Source: Rhodanobacter sp. A1T4
GTDB taxonomy: Bacteria; Pseudomonadota; Gammaproteobacteria; Xanthomonadales; Rhodanobacteraceae
DNA length: 64,000 nt
Direction of reading: 5' to 3'
Assembly: GCF_014207185.1 (NCBI RefSeq)
Contig: NZ_JACHCP010000005.1
Location: 400,475-464,474, forward strand
Shown: one piece after another, positions 45,044 to 53,739 of the stretch
Layout of the letters: the number at the start of each line of letters is the position of its first letter
Numbering within the stretch: position 1 is the stretch's first letter
Translations under genes and position numbers: made by a program
The notes under the pieces: generated by a model
Databases searched by the model: none
Told to the model about the DNA's origin: nothing
Seen by the model: the letters and a program-made list of their open reading frames with translations, nothing else

Positions 45044-45877
45044 ATGAATGTACTGCTGTTGCTATTGCTGAGTGTCCTCCAGGGTGTGACCGAGCTGTTC
45101 CCGGTCAGCAGTCTCGGTCATACCTTGCTGGTTCCGGCGCTATTCGGTGTGCATCTGGACAAACATACGCCGGCGCTGCTGCCGTTTCTGGTGTCTTTGC
45201 ACCTGGGAACAGCCATGGCGTTGCTGTGGTATTTCCGCGCCCGCTGGATGGCCGTCGCGCAGGGATTCTTTGGCACCTTGCGCGGCCGCTCCAGTGACGA
45301 GGGGCAGCTGGCCTGGGGTTTGATTGTCGGCACGATACCGGCAGGTCTGGTGGGTTTGTGGCTGGAAAAGCCGTTGGAGCATCTATTCCACGATTTGCGC
45401 ATTGTGGCGCTGGCCCTGATGGTCAATGGCATCGTGTTGTGGCTCGGTGATCGCCAGCGCGAGGACGATGCGCCGCAGGGCGGACCACAACGCCTGACCC
45501 TTGTGCAGGCTGCGTTGGTGGGGGTTGCGCAGATTGGCGCGCTGATTCCCGGTTTTTCGCGCAGCGGCCTGACCATGATCGCAGGCAGTCGAGTCGGGCT
45601 GAGCCGCAAGGACGCGGCGGAATTCTCATTCCTGCTCGGCACGCCGATCATTCTTGCGGCTGGTGTGCTGGAATTGCCGAAGCTGCTGCATGACCACGCC
45701 CAGCTCGCCACCGCCGCCTTGGGCGGATTACTGACCTTTATCGCCGCCTATCTCAGTGTGCGTTTCCTGATGCGTTATTTCGAAGGCCACGGACGTCTGG
45801 CGTCGTTTGGCATCTACTGCATCGTGGCCGGCGCGCTTTGCCTGGGCTGGTTTGCACTGCACCCGGTTCAATCCTGA
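45044..45877 (+). CDS. uppP: undecaprenyl-diphosphatase UppP (BacA)
   Basis: 277-residue membrane protein with about eight helices. The two catalytic motifs are [15 protein letters not shown] (Leu where many have Ser) and [11 protein letters not shown]. It dephosphorylates undecaprenyl pyrophosphate so the carrier can serve peptidoglycan and EPS synthesis again, and confers bacitracin tolerance. It lies 82 bp after speA; GAAGAG precedes the ATG. Functional link to the EPS locus is biochemical, not operonic. Confidence 0.92.
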   Translation: MNVLLLLLLSVLQGVTELFPVSSLGHTLLVPALFGVHLDKHTPALLPFLVSLHLGTAMALLWYFRARWMAVAQGFFGTLRGRSSDEGQLAWGLIVGTIPAGLVGLWLEKPLEHLFHDLRIVALALMVNGIVLWLGDRQREDDAPQGGPQRLTLVQAALVGVAQIGALIPGFSRSGLTMIAGSRVGLSRKDAAEFSFLLGTPIILAAGVLELPKLLHDHAQLATAALGGLLTFIAAYLSVRFLMRYFEGHGRLASFGIYCIVAGALCLGWFALHPVQS

Positions 45878-45962
45878 ACCTCCCTGCAGGCTCTTGGTGC
45901 GCTCGCAGAGGCCCGAGCGAGTCGCCCTATCATCGGTACTTCCCTCGCGTGAAGGAGTCGGT

Positions 45963-46766
45963 ATGACAAGTCTTGACGGCAAAGTGGCGCTGATCACTGG
46001 TGCGGCCAGCGGTATCGGCAAGGCTATTGCCGAGGTATATGCGCAGCATGGTGCCAGCGTGGCCATTGCCGATATCAACCAGCAGGCTGCTGACAAGGTG
46101 GCTGACGAGATCCATGCTGCTGGCGGCAAGGCGATCGGTATCGCGATGGACGTGACCGACGAGGCCGCCGTCAACGCCGGCACCAATGCGGTGGTCAAGG
46201 CGTTTGGACGTCTGGACATCCTTGTCTCCAATGCCGGTGTGCAGATCGTCAACCCGATCGAGCGGTTCGATTTCGCCGATTGGAAAAAGATGCTGGCGAT
46301 CCATCTCGACGGCGGCTTTCTGACCACCAAGGCCGCGTTGCAGCATATGTACAAAAAAGATGGCATGAACGGCACAAGCCGAGGCGGCATCGTGATCTAT
46401 ATGGGTTCGGTGCACTCGCATGAGGCATCGAAACTCAAATCGGCTTATGTCACTGCCAAGCACGGCCTGCTTGGCCTGGCGCGCACGCTGGCCAAGGAAG
46501 GTGCTGCGCATAACGTGCGGTCACATGTGATTTGCCCGGGTTTCGTGCGCACGCCGCTGGTCGAAAAGCAGATTCCCGAACAAGCCGCTACGCTTGGTAT
46601 CAATGAGGAAGCGGTGATCAAGGACGTGATGCTGAAAGACAGCGTCGATGGCGTGTTCACCACGGTCGAGGACATCGCACAGACGGCGCTGTATCTGGCC
46701 ACCTTCCCGTCCGCCGCCTTGACCGGACAGTCGATCGTGGTCAGCCACGGCTGGCATATGCAGTAG
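45963..46766 (+). CDS. bdhA: 3-hydroxybutyrate dehydrogenase (SDR family)
   Basis: 267 residues. Classical short-chain dehydrogenase: [17 protein letters not shown] near 10-26, NAGVQ near 88, and the Ser/Tyr-x3-Lys set in [41 protein letters not shown] is characteristic of D-3-hydroxybutyrate dehydrogenases, which oxidise 3-hydroxybutyrate to acetoacetate with NAD. ATG 45963 follows GAAGGAG. With the next gene it may form a short hydroxyacid unit. A polyhydroxybutyrate locus is not in view. Confidence 0.88.
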   Translation: MTSLDGKVALITGAASGIGKAIAEVYAQHGASVAIADINQQAADKVADEIHAAGGKAIGIAMDVTDEAAVNAGTNAVVKAFGRLDILVSNAGVQIVNPIERFDFADWKKMLAIHLDGGFLTTKAALQHMYKKDGMNGTSRGGIVIYMGSVHSHEASKLKSAYVTAKHGLLGLARTLAKEGAAHNVRSHVICPGFVRTPLVEKQIPEQAATLGINEEAVIKDVMLKDSVDGVFTTVEDIAQTALYLATFPSAALTGQSIVVSHGWHMQ

Positions 46767-46817
46767 ATACGGTTAGTTGCGTACACGCGAAAACCGACAA
46801 CCTTTCAAGGACTACAG

Positions 46818-47681
46818 ATGAGCATCAAGGCAGGTTTCATTGGTCTGGGCGCGATGGGTGCCCCGATGGCTACCCATCTTCATGAGCACGGCCTGTTGGT
46901 TGCCGTCGCCAACCGTACGCATGCAAAAGCGGCGGCGCTGGCGCAACAGCTAGGGGTAACCGCACCGGACACGCTGGCCGAGCTGGCCGCGAAGTGTGAT
47001 GTCATTGCGCTGTGCGTCACCGCCGATGCCGATGTACTGTCCACGATCGAAGCGCTGGTGCCGCAGCTGCCGCCGGGGGCCATCGTGATCGATCATTCGA
47101 CCGTGGCGCCGGACACCGCACGACGTGCCGCGACACGCCTTGGCGAAGTCGGTGCGCATTTCCTCGATGCGCCGGTGTCCGGCGGGGTGGAAGGCGCGAA
47201 GAACGGCAAGCTGTCGGTGATGGTCGGTGGCGATGTTGATGTGCTCGAGCGTGCGCGGCTGGTGCTGGAAGCCTATGCCTTGAAAGTGACCCATCTCGGT
47301 GCGGTCGGGGCGGGACAGGCGACCAAGGCGGTCAACCAAGTGCTGGTGGCCGGCATCGCCCAGGCGGTGTGCGCGGGACTCGCCTTGGGTGAGGCGCTGG
47401 GGCTTGATCCGGAACGCCTGATTCCCACGCTGGGCGCTGGTGCGGCCGGCAACTGGTTTCTGGAAAAGCGCGGTGCGACCATGCTGCGCGATGAGTTCAG
47501 CGTGGGCTTCAAGCTCGCCCTGCTGCACAAGGACCTGGGTATCGTGCGCGGTATCGCCGAGCAGGCCGGAATCGATAGCCGACTCATCAAAGAGTCACTG
47601 GCCGACTACGCCGAGCTGATGAGTCAGGGCTATGGCGATGACGATATTTCGGCGCTGATCCGGTTGAAGCGCAAAAGCTGA
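46818..47681 (+). CDS. NAD(P)-dependent beta-hydroxyacid dehydrogenase
   Basis: 287 residues of the 3-hydroxyisobutyrate dehydrogenase/tartronate semialdehyde reductase family. Dinucleotide motif GFIGLGAMGAPMA at 6-18, substrate motif FLDAPVSGGVEGAKNGKL near 117-134, and catalytic Lys in GAGQATKAVNQVL near 170. Substrate (hydroxyisobutyrate, tartronate semialdehyde or glyoxylate-type) cannot be fixed from motifs. It follows bdhA by 51 bp in the same direction. Confidence 0.88.
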   Translation: MSIKAGFIGLGAMGAPMATHLHEHGLLVAVANRTHAKAAALAQQLGVTAPDTLAELAAKCDVIALCVTADADVLSTIEALVPQLPPGAIVIDHSTVAPDTARRAATRLGEVGAHFLDAPVSGGVEGAKNGKLSVMVGGDVDVLERARLVLEAYALKVTHLGAVGAGQATKAVNQVLVAGIAQAVCAGLALGEALGLDPERLIPTLGAGAAGNWFLEKRGATMLRDEFSVGFKLALLHKDLGIVRGIAEQAGIDSRLIKESLADYAELMSQGYGDDDISALIRLKRKS

Positions 47682-47720
47682 GCGGCGAGGGCCGCCCAGC
47701 TCATTTCCAACCCGTAGCGG

Positions 47721-48188
47721 TTACTTCGTTGCGGATTGCGACGTGGCAATCGCCTGCTTGAAGAAGCCGTAGACGCCGTCGTCATTCATCCGGCGCGCGT
47801 TCGACAGTTCGCCCGCTTTCGTGGAGTAGAGAATCTTGTCGTCCGGCGACACGATCACTGCCGCAGGAATACCGTTCTTGGTCGGATCATCGTAACGCTT
47901 GGTGATATCGAGGTTGTGATCGAAGTTGCCGACGTCGATCTTCACCACCTGGAACTGCTGCTTGATCAGCCCGGCATTTTTTTCGGTCTTCAGCGCGCGA
48001 TCGAGCGAGCGGCAATCCTCGCACCAGTTGGCGCCAAAGATCAGCAGCACCGGCGTATGCCTTGCCTTGGCCTGGGCCAGCGCGTGCGCTACGTCGGCAT
48101 TCGCATCGGCGGTGGTGTTATACGGCAGCTCGGCGGCAGACACATTGACACCGATCAGCAAGGTAAGCAGCAACAGCAGTCGTTTCAT
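47721..48188 (-). CDS. periplasmic thioredoxin-like protein
   Basis: 155 residues. Signal peptide KRLLLLLTLLIGVNVSAAE, then a thioredoxin fold with ANWCEDCRSLDRAL (CxxC redox pair) and the cis-Pro in KNGIPAAVIVSPD. The WCEDC active site is atypical compared with WCGPC or WCGHC, resembling DUF255/thioredoxin_7 members. Probably a thiol reductase or oxidase for exported proteins. ATG 48188 begins the signal peptide; the longer frame does not look real. Confidence 0.85.
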   Translation of the reverse strand: MKRLLLLLTLLIGVNVSAAELPYNTTADANADVAHALAQAKARHTPVLLIFGANWCEDCRSLDRALKTEKNAGLIKQQFQVVKIDVGNFDHNLDITKRYDDPTKNGIPAAVIVSPDDKILYSTKAGELSNARRMNDDGVYGFFKQAIATSQSATK

Positions 48189-48258
48189 GGGCACGATCCA
48201 TACGGGGACGAACCCTGAGCATAACCGGTTAAACACGCGATGTCGTTTTAGCCGTCCA

Positions 48259-48297
48259 AACAAAAACGGCGCCTCTTATGCAACTTGTGCATGAGGC
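48259..48297 (-). terminator. intrinsic terminator after argS-SPOR unit
   Basis: On the minus strand an imperfect hairpin closed by GCCTC/GAGGC (48271-48297) is followed by GCCGTTTTTG. It lies 22 bp past the SPOR-protein stop and before the thioredoxin-like gene, separating the two units. Confidence 0.65.
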
Positions 48298-48318
48298 ACG
48301 TGCGCGGTTAAGGCTGAG

Positions 48319-49032
48319 CTATTTGCCTTCCTTCAGGGCAATCGCATTGATGCCGGCACTGGCCAGCCGCTGCTTGGTCGATTCCAGATCAGTGGCGGAG
48401 TGGAACGGTCCCAGCCGCACGCGATGGTAAGCTTGGCCGCCGACATTGACGGATTGCACCGTTGCGACAAAGCCTTGCATGGCCAGTTTTGCCTTCAAGG
48501 TTTCTGCGTCGGACGGGTTCGGGAACGCGCCGACCTGCAGCAGATAGCCACTACCAGCCGCGGAGGTCGGTGCCGGGGCGGCGGGTGCGGCCGTAATGGT
48601 TTCGCTGATAGCCGCCGGCGCATTCGTATTGACGGGCGCTGACGGCGCTGCGGCGGTTGGTTGAGCGGCAGCCTGCTGCTGGGCAGCCGCCTGTTTTTGC
48701 TGTTCGGCACGCGCCTGTGCGCTGATCACGGCATCGGGAATCCGCACTTCCTTCTCCGACAGCACGGAATAGAAATCGAACTGCGGCTTTTTCGGCGCGG
48801 CTTCGGCAGAGGTTGCCGGCACCACACCAGGGTCGCTGCTGCTTTCCGCGGTGGCCTGCGGATTGGCCTGTGGGCCATCGGGTTTGTGCAGGCTGTCGAA
48901 CAGCGATCCGCGCATCACCACCGCCGTCATGATGACGCCCAGTACGATGCCGATCACGGCATAACCCCAGCCGGGAAAGCCGCCGCTGTTATTGCGCACG
49001 GCCTGCCGACCCTTGCCCTTGCGTGGTGCCAT
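48319..49032 (-). CDS. SPOR-domain cell-division-type membrane protein
   Basis: 237 residues: basic cytoplasmic N-terminus ([15 protein letters not shown]), one transmembrane helix (about 22-41, WGYAVIGIVLGVIMTAVVM), a Gln/Ala/Pro-rich periplasmic linker (about 110-155), and a C-terminal SPOR domain (about 160-237: YLLQVGAFPNPSDAETLKAKL, AYHRVRLGPFHSATDLESTK). SPOR domains bind denuded septal peptidoglycan; the layout is FtsN-like. The start ATG shares one base with the argS stop (TAATG), indicating coupling. Confidence 0.9.
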   Translation of the reverse strand: MAPRKGKGRQAVRNNSGGFPGWGYAVIGIVLGVIMTAVVMRGSLFDSLHKPDGPQANPQATAESSSDPGVVPATSAEAAPKKPQFDFYSVLSEKEVRIPDAVISAQARAEQQKQAAAQQQAAAQPTAAAPSAPVNTNAPAAISETITAAPAAPAPTSAAGSGYLLQVGAFPNPSDAETLKAKLAMQGFVATVQSVNVGGQAYHRVRLGPFHSATDLESTKQRLASAGINAIALKEGK

Positions 49033-50720
49033 TACATGCTCTCCGGGGCGCTCAGGCCCAACAAACCCAGACCATTCTTCAGTACTTGCCGGGTGGCGAC
49101 CACCAGTGCAAGGCGCGCGTTGCGCAGCGCGTCGTCGTCGACCAGGAACTGATGCGAGTTGTAGTAAGTGTGAAACGCATTGGCCAGTTCGCGCAGCCAC
49201 GCGGCAATAATATGCGGCTCCAGATTCACCGCGGCGGCCTCGACCAGCTCCGGGTATTTCGACAGCTCGGTCAGCAGGATCTGCTCGTGTTCGTTGTCCA
49301 GCCGGGCGAGATGCGCAAGACCATCCTGCAGATCGAAGGTGAAGCCCTTTTCGGGCGCCTGGCGCAGCACGCTGCACACGCGAGCGTGCGCATATTGGAT
49401 GTAATACACAGGATTGTCGTTGCTCTGCGAGCGCGCCAGATCGATGTCGAAAATCAGCTGCGAGTCGGTCTTGCGAGCGATCAGGAAGTAGCGCGTGGCA
49501 TCACGACCAGCTTCTTCGATTAGATCACGAAGAGTGAGGTAGCTGCCGGCACGTTTGCCAAGCTTAACTTCTTGGCCATCCCGCATCACCGTGATCATCT
49601 GGTACAGCACGTACTCGGGCCAGCCTTTAGGAATACCCACATCCAGCGCCTGCAGACCGGCTTTCACTCGTGCCAACGTGCCGTGGTGATCTGCGCCCAA
49701 TACGGTCACGGCGTGCTCGTAGCCGCGCTGCCATTTGCTGAGGTGGTAAGCCACGTCGGGCACGAAATAAGTGAACGTACCGTCGGACTTGCGCATCACG
49801 CGGTCCTTGTCGTCACCGTAGTCGGTCGTGCGCAGCCACAGTGCACCCTCGCTCTCGTAGGTGTGGCCATGGGCGACCAATCCCCGCACGGTCTCATCCA
49901 CCTTGCCGTCGCTGTAGAGAGACGACTCGAGGAAATACACGTCGAAGCCAACGCCAAACGCCTTCAGGTCGAGATCCTGCTCGCGGCGCAAGCTGGCCAC
50001 GGCGAAGCGGCGGATCGCATCGAGATTGTCGACATCGCCGGCACCCGCCACCGTTTCGCCATCGGCGATCACCGACTCACGATCGAGGTAGGCGCGCGCC
50101 ACGTCGGCTATGTAATCGCCGCGGTAGCCGTTTTCCGGCCAGCTGCTGTCGTCCGGTGTCACGCCGCGTGCGCGCGCCTGCACGGAGATCGCCAGATTCG
50201 CGATCTGCACGCCTGCATCGTTGTAATAGAACTCGCGCTTCACGCTCCAGCCGATGGCCTCGAACAGGCGGCTGAGGCAGTCGCCGATAACGGCGTTGCG
50301 GCCGTGGCCCACATGCAATGGTCCGGTCGGATTGGCGGAGACGAACTCCACGCCCACGGTCTTGCCCGCGCCACTTTCGCTGCGGCCGTAAGCATCGCCC
50401 TGATCGAGAATCTGACGAATCTCTGCGTGATAGGCGCTGGCGGCCAGAGTGAAATTGATGAAACCGGGTCCGGCGATCTCCACTTTTCTCACCAGGGCGT
50501 TGGCGGGCAGCGCGGCGACCAGCTTGTCGGCTAGCTCGCGTGGCTTGGCGCGAGCCGGTTTAGCCAGCAGCATCGCGATATTGCAGGCAAAGTCGCCGTG
50601 CTCACGACTGCGCGCGCGTTCGATCACAAAACTGGGCAGCACCAGGTCCGCGGGCAGGGTGGTGTCGTTTTGCAAAGACTTGATTGCCTGCAGAACCAGT
50701 TCGCGCAGCTGTGCTTTCAC
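49032..50720 (-). CDS. argS: arginyl-tRNA synthetase
   Basis: 562 residues. N-terminal Arg-S additional domain (about 1-90), class I HIGH motif as HVGHGRNA in [11 protein letters not shown], catalytic insert, and the C-terminal DALR anticodon domain ([39 protein letters not shown]). It charges tRNA-Arg. Translationally coupled to the SPOR-domain gene, a pairing conserved in related gammaproteobacteria. Confidence 0.96.
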   Translation of the reverse strand: MKAQLRELVLQAIKSLQNDTTLPADLVLPSFVIERARSREHGDFACNIAMLLAKPARAKPRELADKLVAALPANALVRKVEIAGPGFINFTLAASAYHAEIRQILDQGDAYGRSESGAGKTVGVEFVSANPTGPLHVGHGRNAVIGDCLSRLFEAIGWSVKREFYYNDAGVQIANLAISVQARARGVTPDDSSWPENGYRGDYIADVARAYLDRESVIADGETVAGAGDVDNLDAIRRFAVASLRREQDLDLKAFGVGFDVYFLESSLYSDGKVDETVRGLVAHGHTYESEGALWLRTTDYGDDKDRVMRKSDGTFTYFVPDVAYHLSKWQRGYEHAVTVLGADHHGTLARVKAGLQALDVGIPKGWPEYVLYQMITVMRDGQEVKLGKRAGSYLTLRDLIEEAGRDATRYFLIARKTDSQLIFDIDLARSQSNDNPVYYIQYAHARVCSVLRQAPEKGFTFDLQDGLAHLARLDNEHEQILLTELSKYPELVEAAAVNLEPHIIAAWLRELANAFHTYYNSHQFLVDDDALRNARLALVVATRQVLKNGLGLLGLSAPESM

Positions 50721-50935
50721 GGGTGAGATCGAATTCGGATGGAACCGCCGATCTTAACAGACCGCCTTATGTGGCAGGCGGTAATACGGCGCCTCAACGA
50801 CTTTGCGGGCATCTCGCGTGCAAACGAGTGCTGATTTTGATGCACCGCGGTGTTTGAGCCTGTGGATAAGTCTGTGGGGAAATCAGGACTTGGGCAACGC
50901 AAACTAATGGTGGTATGGGCAGAATCGGCAAAAGT

Positions 50936-50964
50936 CGATAAATAAATAATCATTATCATATACT
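50936..50964 (+). promoter_or_regulatory. Fur-box-like site overlapping a sigma70-type promoter
   Basis: The 19-mer at 50939-50957 matches the Fur consensus at 14 of 19 positions by my count; its right half ATAATCATTATC is perfect. It is followed by TATACT (50959-50964), a good -10 for rightward transcription, with a weak -35 about 17-18 bp upstream. Fur binding here would block the promoter when iron is plentiful. Confidence 0.5.
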
Positions 50965-50970
50965 TACGAT

Positions 50971-51212
50971 GTATACCTCGATCCGCATACACAATGACCT
51001 CTGCAAGGGGCGGTATCACCATTTTGTGTATAAGTTTCGGAGACCTGCAGCACTCCTCTCGAACGGCAGAGGTCATCGGGTTGTCATGCAGCATGGCGAA
51101 GATAAGCAGGTGCCTGACATGACTCCCCTCCATGCATGGCATCCGGAGACGCCGCTCTCTCCCTCACTAAAATCGGCCCGGCGGTGTGGTTTATCTACGC
51201 CGCTTTTTTGTG
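50971..51212 (+). ncRNA. candidate iron-regulated small RNA
   Basis: Proposed transcript from the Fur-box promoter to the hairpin/T6 at 51181-51209. Inside, ATACACAA (50987-50994) complements TTGTGTAT (51024-51031), and the adjacent TGACCTCTGC (50995-51004) exactly complements GCAGAGGTCA (51066-51075). The two helices interleave, so they form a pseudoknot or two exclusive folds. No defensible protein is encoded. About 240 nt is longer than RyhB/PrrF-type RNAs; processing or a different role is possible. Confidence 0.4.
51181..51209 (+). terminator. intrinsic terminator, rightward
   Basis: GCGGTG (51181-51186) pairs with CGCCGC (51198-51203, one G-U), 11-base loop, then T6. It points rightward although the flanking protein genes argS and radC both run leftward, so it implies a separate rightward transcript in this gap. 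Confidence 0.5.
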
Positions 51213-51244
51213 CCCGAGGATTTTGTAGCGGCGGTGGAAGCAGC

Positions 51245-51916
51245 TCACAGCAGTCCCCGCGCCGCCATTGATACCGGCTCGCCGCTGCCGATCACCAGAT
51301 GATCGAGAACGCGTACCCCGACCAGTTGCAGGGCGTCACGCAGTTCATGCGTGATCGCACGATCGGCCGCACTGGGTTCGGCCACTCCGGACGGGTGATT
51401 GTGCGCAAAGATCACCGCGCCGGCGTTGTGCTGCAGACAGGCACGTACGACTTCGCGTGGATGCACACTGGCGCCATCGATAGTGCCGCGAAACAGTTCT
51501 TCGAAGGCCAGCACCCGGTGGCGGTTATCCAGGTAAAGACAGCCGAATACCTCATAAGGCAGATGACGCAGTCGGGCGCGCAGATAATCGCCGCTGTCGC
51601 GTGGGTTGCCCAGACTCTGCCGCTGCTGCAGCTCTTCGGCGAGGCTGCGCCGCGCCAATTCCAGCGCGGCGGCAATCCGTGCCCTTTTGGCCGGACCGAG
51701 GCCTCCGGCGCGGATCTGCTGCTCAGGACTGCTCAGCAGCGCGCCGAGACTGCCGGCATTGCCGAGCAGCTCGCGACCCAGTGCAATGGCATCCTTGCCG
51801 CGGCTGCCGCTGCCCAGCAGTACCGCCAATAGCTCGGCATCGGACAGCGTGGCGCTGCCGCGGGACAGCAGTTTTTCACGGGGACGTTCGCCTTCGGGCC
51901 AGTCTCGAATACTCAT
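51245..51916 (-). CDS. radC: RadC-family JAB/MPN-domain protein
   Basis: 223 residues. N-terminal UPF0758 helix-hairpin part (RDWPEGERPREKLLSRG, LLGSGSRGKDA) and the MPN domain with the JAMM zinc motif E-x-n-HNHPSGVAEPSAAD. The family was named for a DNA-repair mutant but its biochemical role is unsettled. ATG 51916 starts the conserved SIRDWPEGERP; divergent from coaBC. Confidence 0.93.
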   Translation of the reverse strand: MSIRDWPEGERPREKLLSRGSATLSDAELLAVLLGSGSRGKDAIALGRELLGNAGSLGALLSSPEQQIRAGGLGPAKRARIAAALELARRSLAEELQQRQSLGNPRDSGDYLRARLRHLPYEVFGCLYLDNRHRVLAFEELFRGTIDGASVHPREVVRACLQHNAGAVIFAHNHPSGVAEPSAADRAITHELRDALQLVGVRVLDHLVIGSGEPVSMAARGLL

Positions 51917-52012
51917 GCCGTCAGACTGCCAGCTGCCGCACATCAAAGGCAGCGGATGAGGCAAATGAATCCGGTAAGCTAGCGGTCTGCCCGATTGTCA
52001 GGCCCGCCCTAC

Positions 52013-53221
52013 ATGAGTCTTGCCAAACGCCGTATCTTGCTGGGAGTGTCCGGCGGCATAGCCGCTTACAAGTCCTGCGAACTGGTTCGCCGTCTGCGCG
52101 ATCTGGACGCGGACGTGCGCGTGGTGATGACGGAAAGCGCCACGCATTTTCTCAGCCCAACCACCTTTCAGGCGCTGTCGGGCCAGAGCGTGCGGGTGAG
52201 TCTGTGGGACGCACAGGCTGAGGCGGCGATGGGGCATATCGAGTTGGCGCGCTGGGCCGAACGCATTTTGATCGCACCCGCCAGTGCGGACATTCTCGCG
52301 CGGCTGGCACACGGCCTTGCCGACGACCTGCTGACCACACTGTGTCTGGCCAGTGCAGCGCCGCTGTATGTAGCGCCCGCGATGAACCAGCAGATGTGGG
52401 CGCATGCGGCCACTCGGGCAAATATCGAGACGCTGCGCCAGCGCGGCGTGGGCCTGCTTGGTCCGGCGTCGGGCGACCAGGCCTGCGGTGACGTGGGTAG
52501 CGGCCGCATGCTTGAAGCGCACGAGCTGCGCGATGCTATGGCCGCGTCGTTTGGCGACGGTTCGCTGGCCGGATTGAATGTGGTGGTCAGTGCCGGCCCG
52601 ACCTATGAGGATATCGACCCGGTGCGCTTCATCGGCAACCGCAGTTCGGGCCGCATGGGCTTTGCGGTCGCGCAAGCCGCCGCACTGGCCGGTGCCAACG
52701 TGACCCTGGTTGCAGGGCCCGTGAGTCTGCCTACGCCAGCTGGCGTAGCGCGGCGCATCGATGTGCGCAGCGCGGCGCAGATGCATGTTGCCGTGTTGGA
52801 TGCATCGGCTCTGGCAGACATCTACATCGGCGCGGCGGCGGTCGGCGACTACCGACCCAACTATGTCTCCGCGCACAAGTTGAAGAAGCGCGATGGGGCT
52901 GGCCTGTCGTTGCAGCTCAGTGAGAACCCCGACATCCTCACTAGCCTGTCAGCCAAACCGGTGCATCCGTTTCTGGTCGGCTTTGCCGCCGAGACGCACG
53001 ATGTCGCGAACTACGCGCAGCACAAGCTGCGAAACAAGGGGCTGGACATGATTGCTGCCAATCAGGTGGGTGAAGGCCTCGGTTTCGAAGCCGACGACAA
53101 CGCGTTGAGCGTCTACTGGGCCGATGGTGCGATCGAGCTGCCGCGCGCAGCCAAACCCGAGCTTGCCCGTCAGCTCATTACGCAGATTGCGCAGTGCTAT
53201 CGCGCGAGCCGCGCCGGATGA
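52013..53221 (+). CDS. coaBC: bifunctional phosphopantothenoylcysteine decarboxylase / synthetase
   Basis: 402 residues. N-terminal flavin decarboxylase CoaC (about 1-185): [21 protein letters not shown], His in [18 protein letters not shown] and the flexible-flap Cys in [15 protein letters not shown]-terminal synthetase CoaB (about 190-402): [38 protein letters not shown]. Makes 4'-phosphopantetheine in coenzyme A synthesis. ATG 52013 begins the conserved region. Coupled to dut by an ATGA overlap. Confidence 0.95.
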   Translation: MSLAKRRILLGVSGGIAAYKSCELVRRLRDLDADVRVVMTESATHFLSPTTFQALSGQSVRVSLWDAQAEAAMGHIELARWAERILIAPASADILARLAHGLADDLLTTLCLASAAPLYVAPAMNQQMWAHAATRANIETLRQRGVGLLGPASGDQACGDVGSGRMLEAHELRDAMAASFGDGSLAGLNVVVSAGPTYEDIDPVRFIGNRSSGRMGFAVAQAAALAGANVTLVAGPVSLPTPAGVARRIDVRSAAQMHVAVLDASALADIYIGAAAVGDYRPNYVSAHKLKKRDGAGLSLQLSENPDILTSLSAKPVHPFLVGFAAETHDVANYAQHKLRNKGLDMIAANQVGEGLGFEADDNALSVYWADGAIELPRAAKPELARQLITQIAQCYRASRAG

Positions 53222-53685
53222 ATCGACCGGTCATCGACATAGCATTGAAAATTCTGGATGTGCGCCTTGGCGACAGCATTCCGCTACCTGAGACAGCGAC
53301 CATCGGCAGCGCCGGCATGGATCTGCGCGCGGCGTTGGAGCGGCCACTGACACTGGCGCCCGGCGAGAGTGTGCTGGTGCCCAGCGGCATCGCCATTCAT
53401 ATTGGCGATCCGGGCTGGTGTGCGTTGATCGTTCCGCGCTCGGGCCTGGGCCACAAGCATGGGTTGGTGATGGGTAATCTGGTTGGCGTGATCGATGCGG
53501 ATTACCAGGGGCCGCTGATGATTTCGTGCTGGAACCGCGGCATCGAGCCGTACACCATCGACATCGGCGATCGCATCGCACAGCTGCTACTGGTGCCGGT
53601 CGCACAGGCACGCCTCAATGTCGTGACGGAATTTGTTGTCAGTGAACGTGGTGCTGGCGGATTCGGTTCCACCGGTATCAATTAG
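53218..53685 (+). CDS. dut: dUTP diphosphatase
   Basis: 155 residues with all five trimeric dUTPase motifs: [42 protein letters not shown] and the flexible C-terminal [10 protein letters not shown]. It hydrolyses dUTP to dUMP and pyrophosphate, keeping uracil out of DNA. ATG 53218 overlaps the coaBC stop. The gene order coaBC-dut-algC is common in gammaproteobacteria. Confidence 0.96.
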   Translation: MNRPVIDIALKILDVRLGDSIPLPETATIGSAGMDLRAALERPLTLAPGESVLVPSGIAIHIGDPGWCALIVPRSGLGHKHGLVMGNLVGVIDADYQGPLMISCWNRGIEPYTIDIGDRIAQLLLVPVAQARLNVVTEFVVSERGAGGFGSTGIN

Positions 53686-53739
53686 GTAGGATGGGCTGGA
53701 TGTGTTGGGGGACTGCAACAAAAATCTCGGGGATGGGAC

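Larger units (their letters stand above)
50721..51244. other. argS-radC intergenic region
   Basis: 524 bp with no protein gene I would defend: the two longer frames have poor composition and no ribosome-binding sites. It contains a Fur-box-like promoter (50936-50964), inverted repeats (50987-51075) and a terminator-like hairpin (51181-51209), annotated separately. The stretch 50740-50930 shows nothing. Confidence 0.6.

Noticed and set aside
50717..51142. Leftward 141-codon frame upstream of argS
   Set aside because: Spans the Fur box and AT-rich promoter region; Ile/Met/His/Arg-rich random composition.
50969..51271. Rightward 100-codon frame after the Fur-like box
   Set aside because: Its ATG lies at about the predicted transcript start, without room for a ribosome-binding site; the residue mix is not protein-like and it runs through the terminator into radC.
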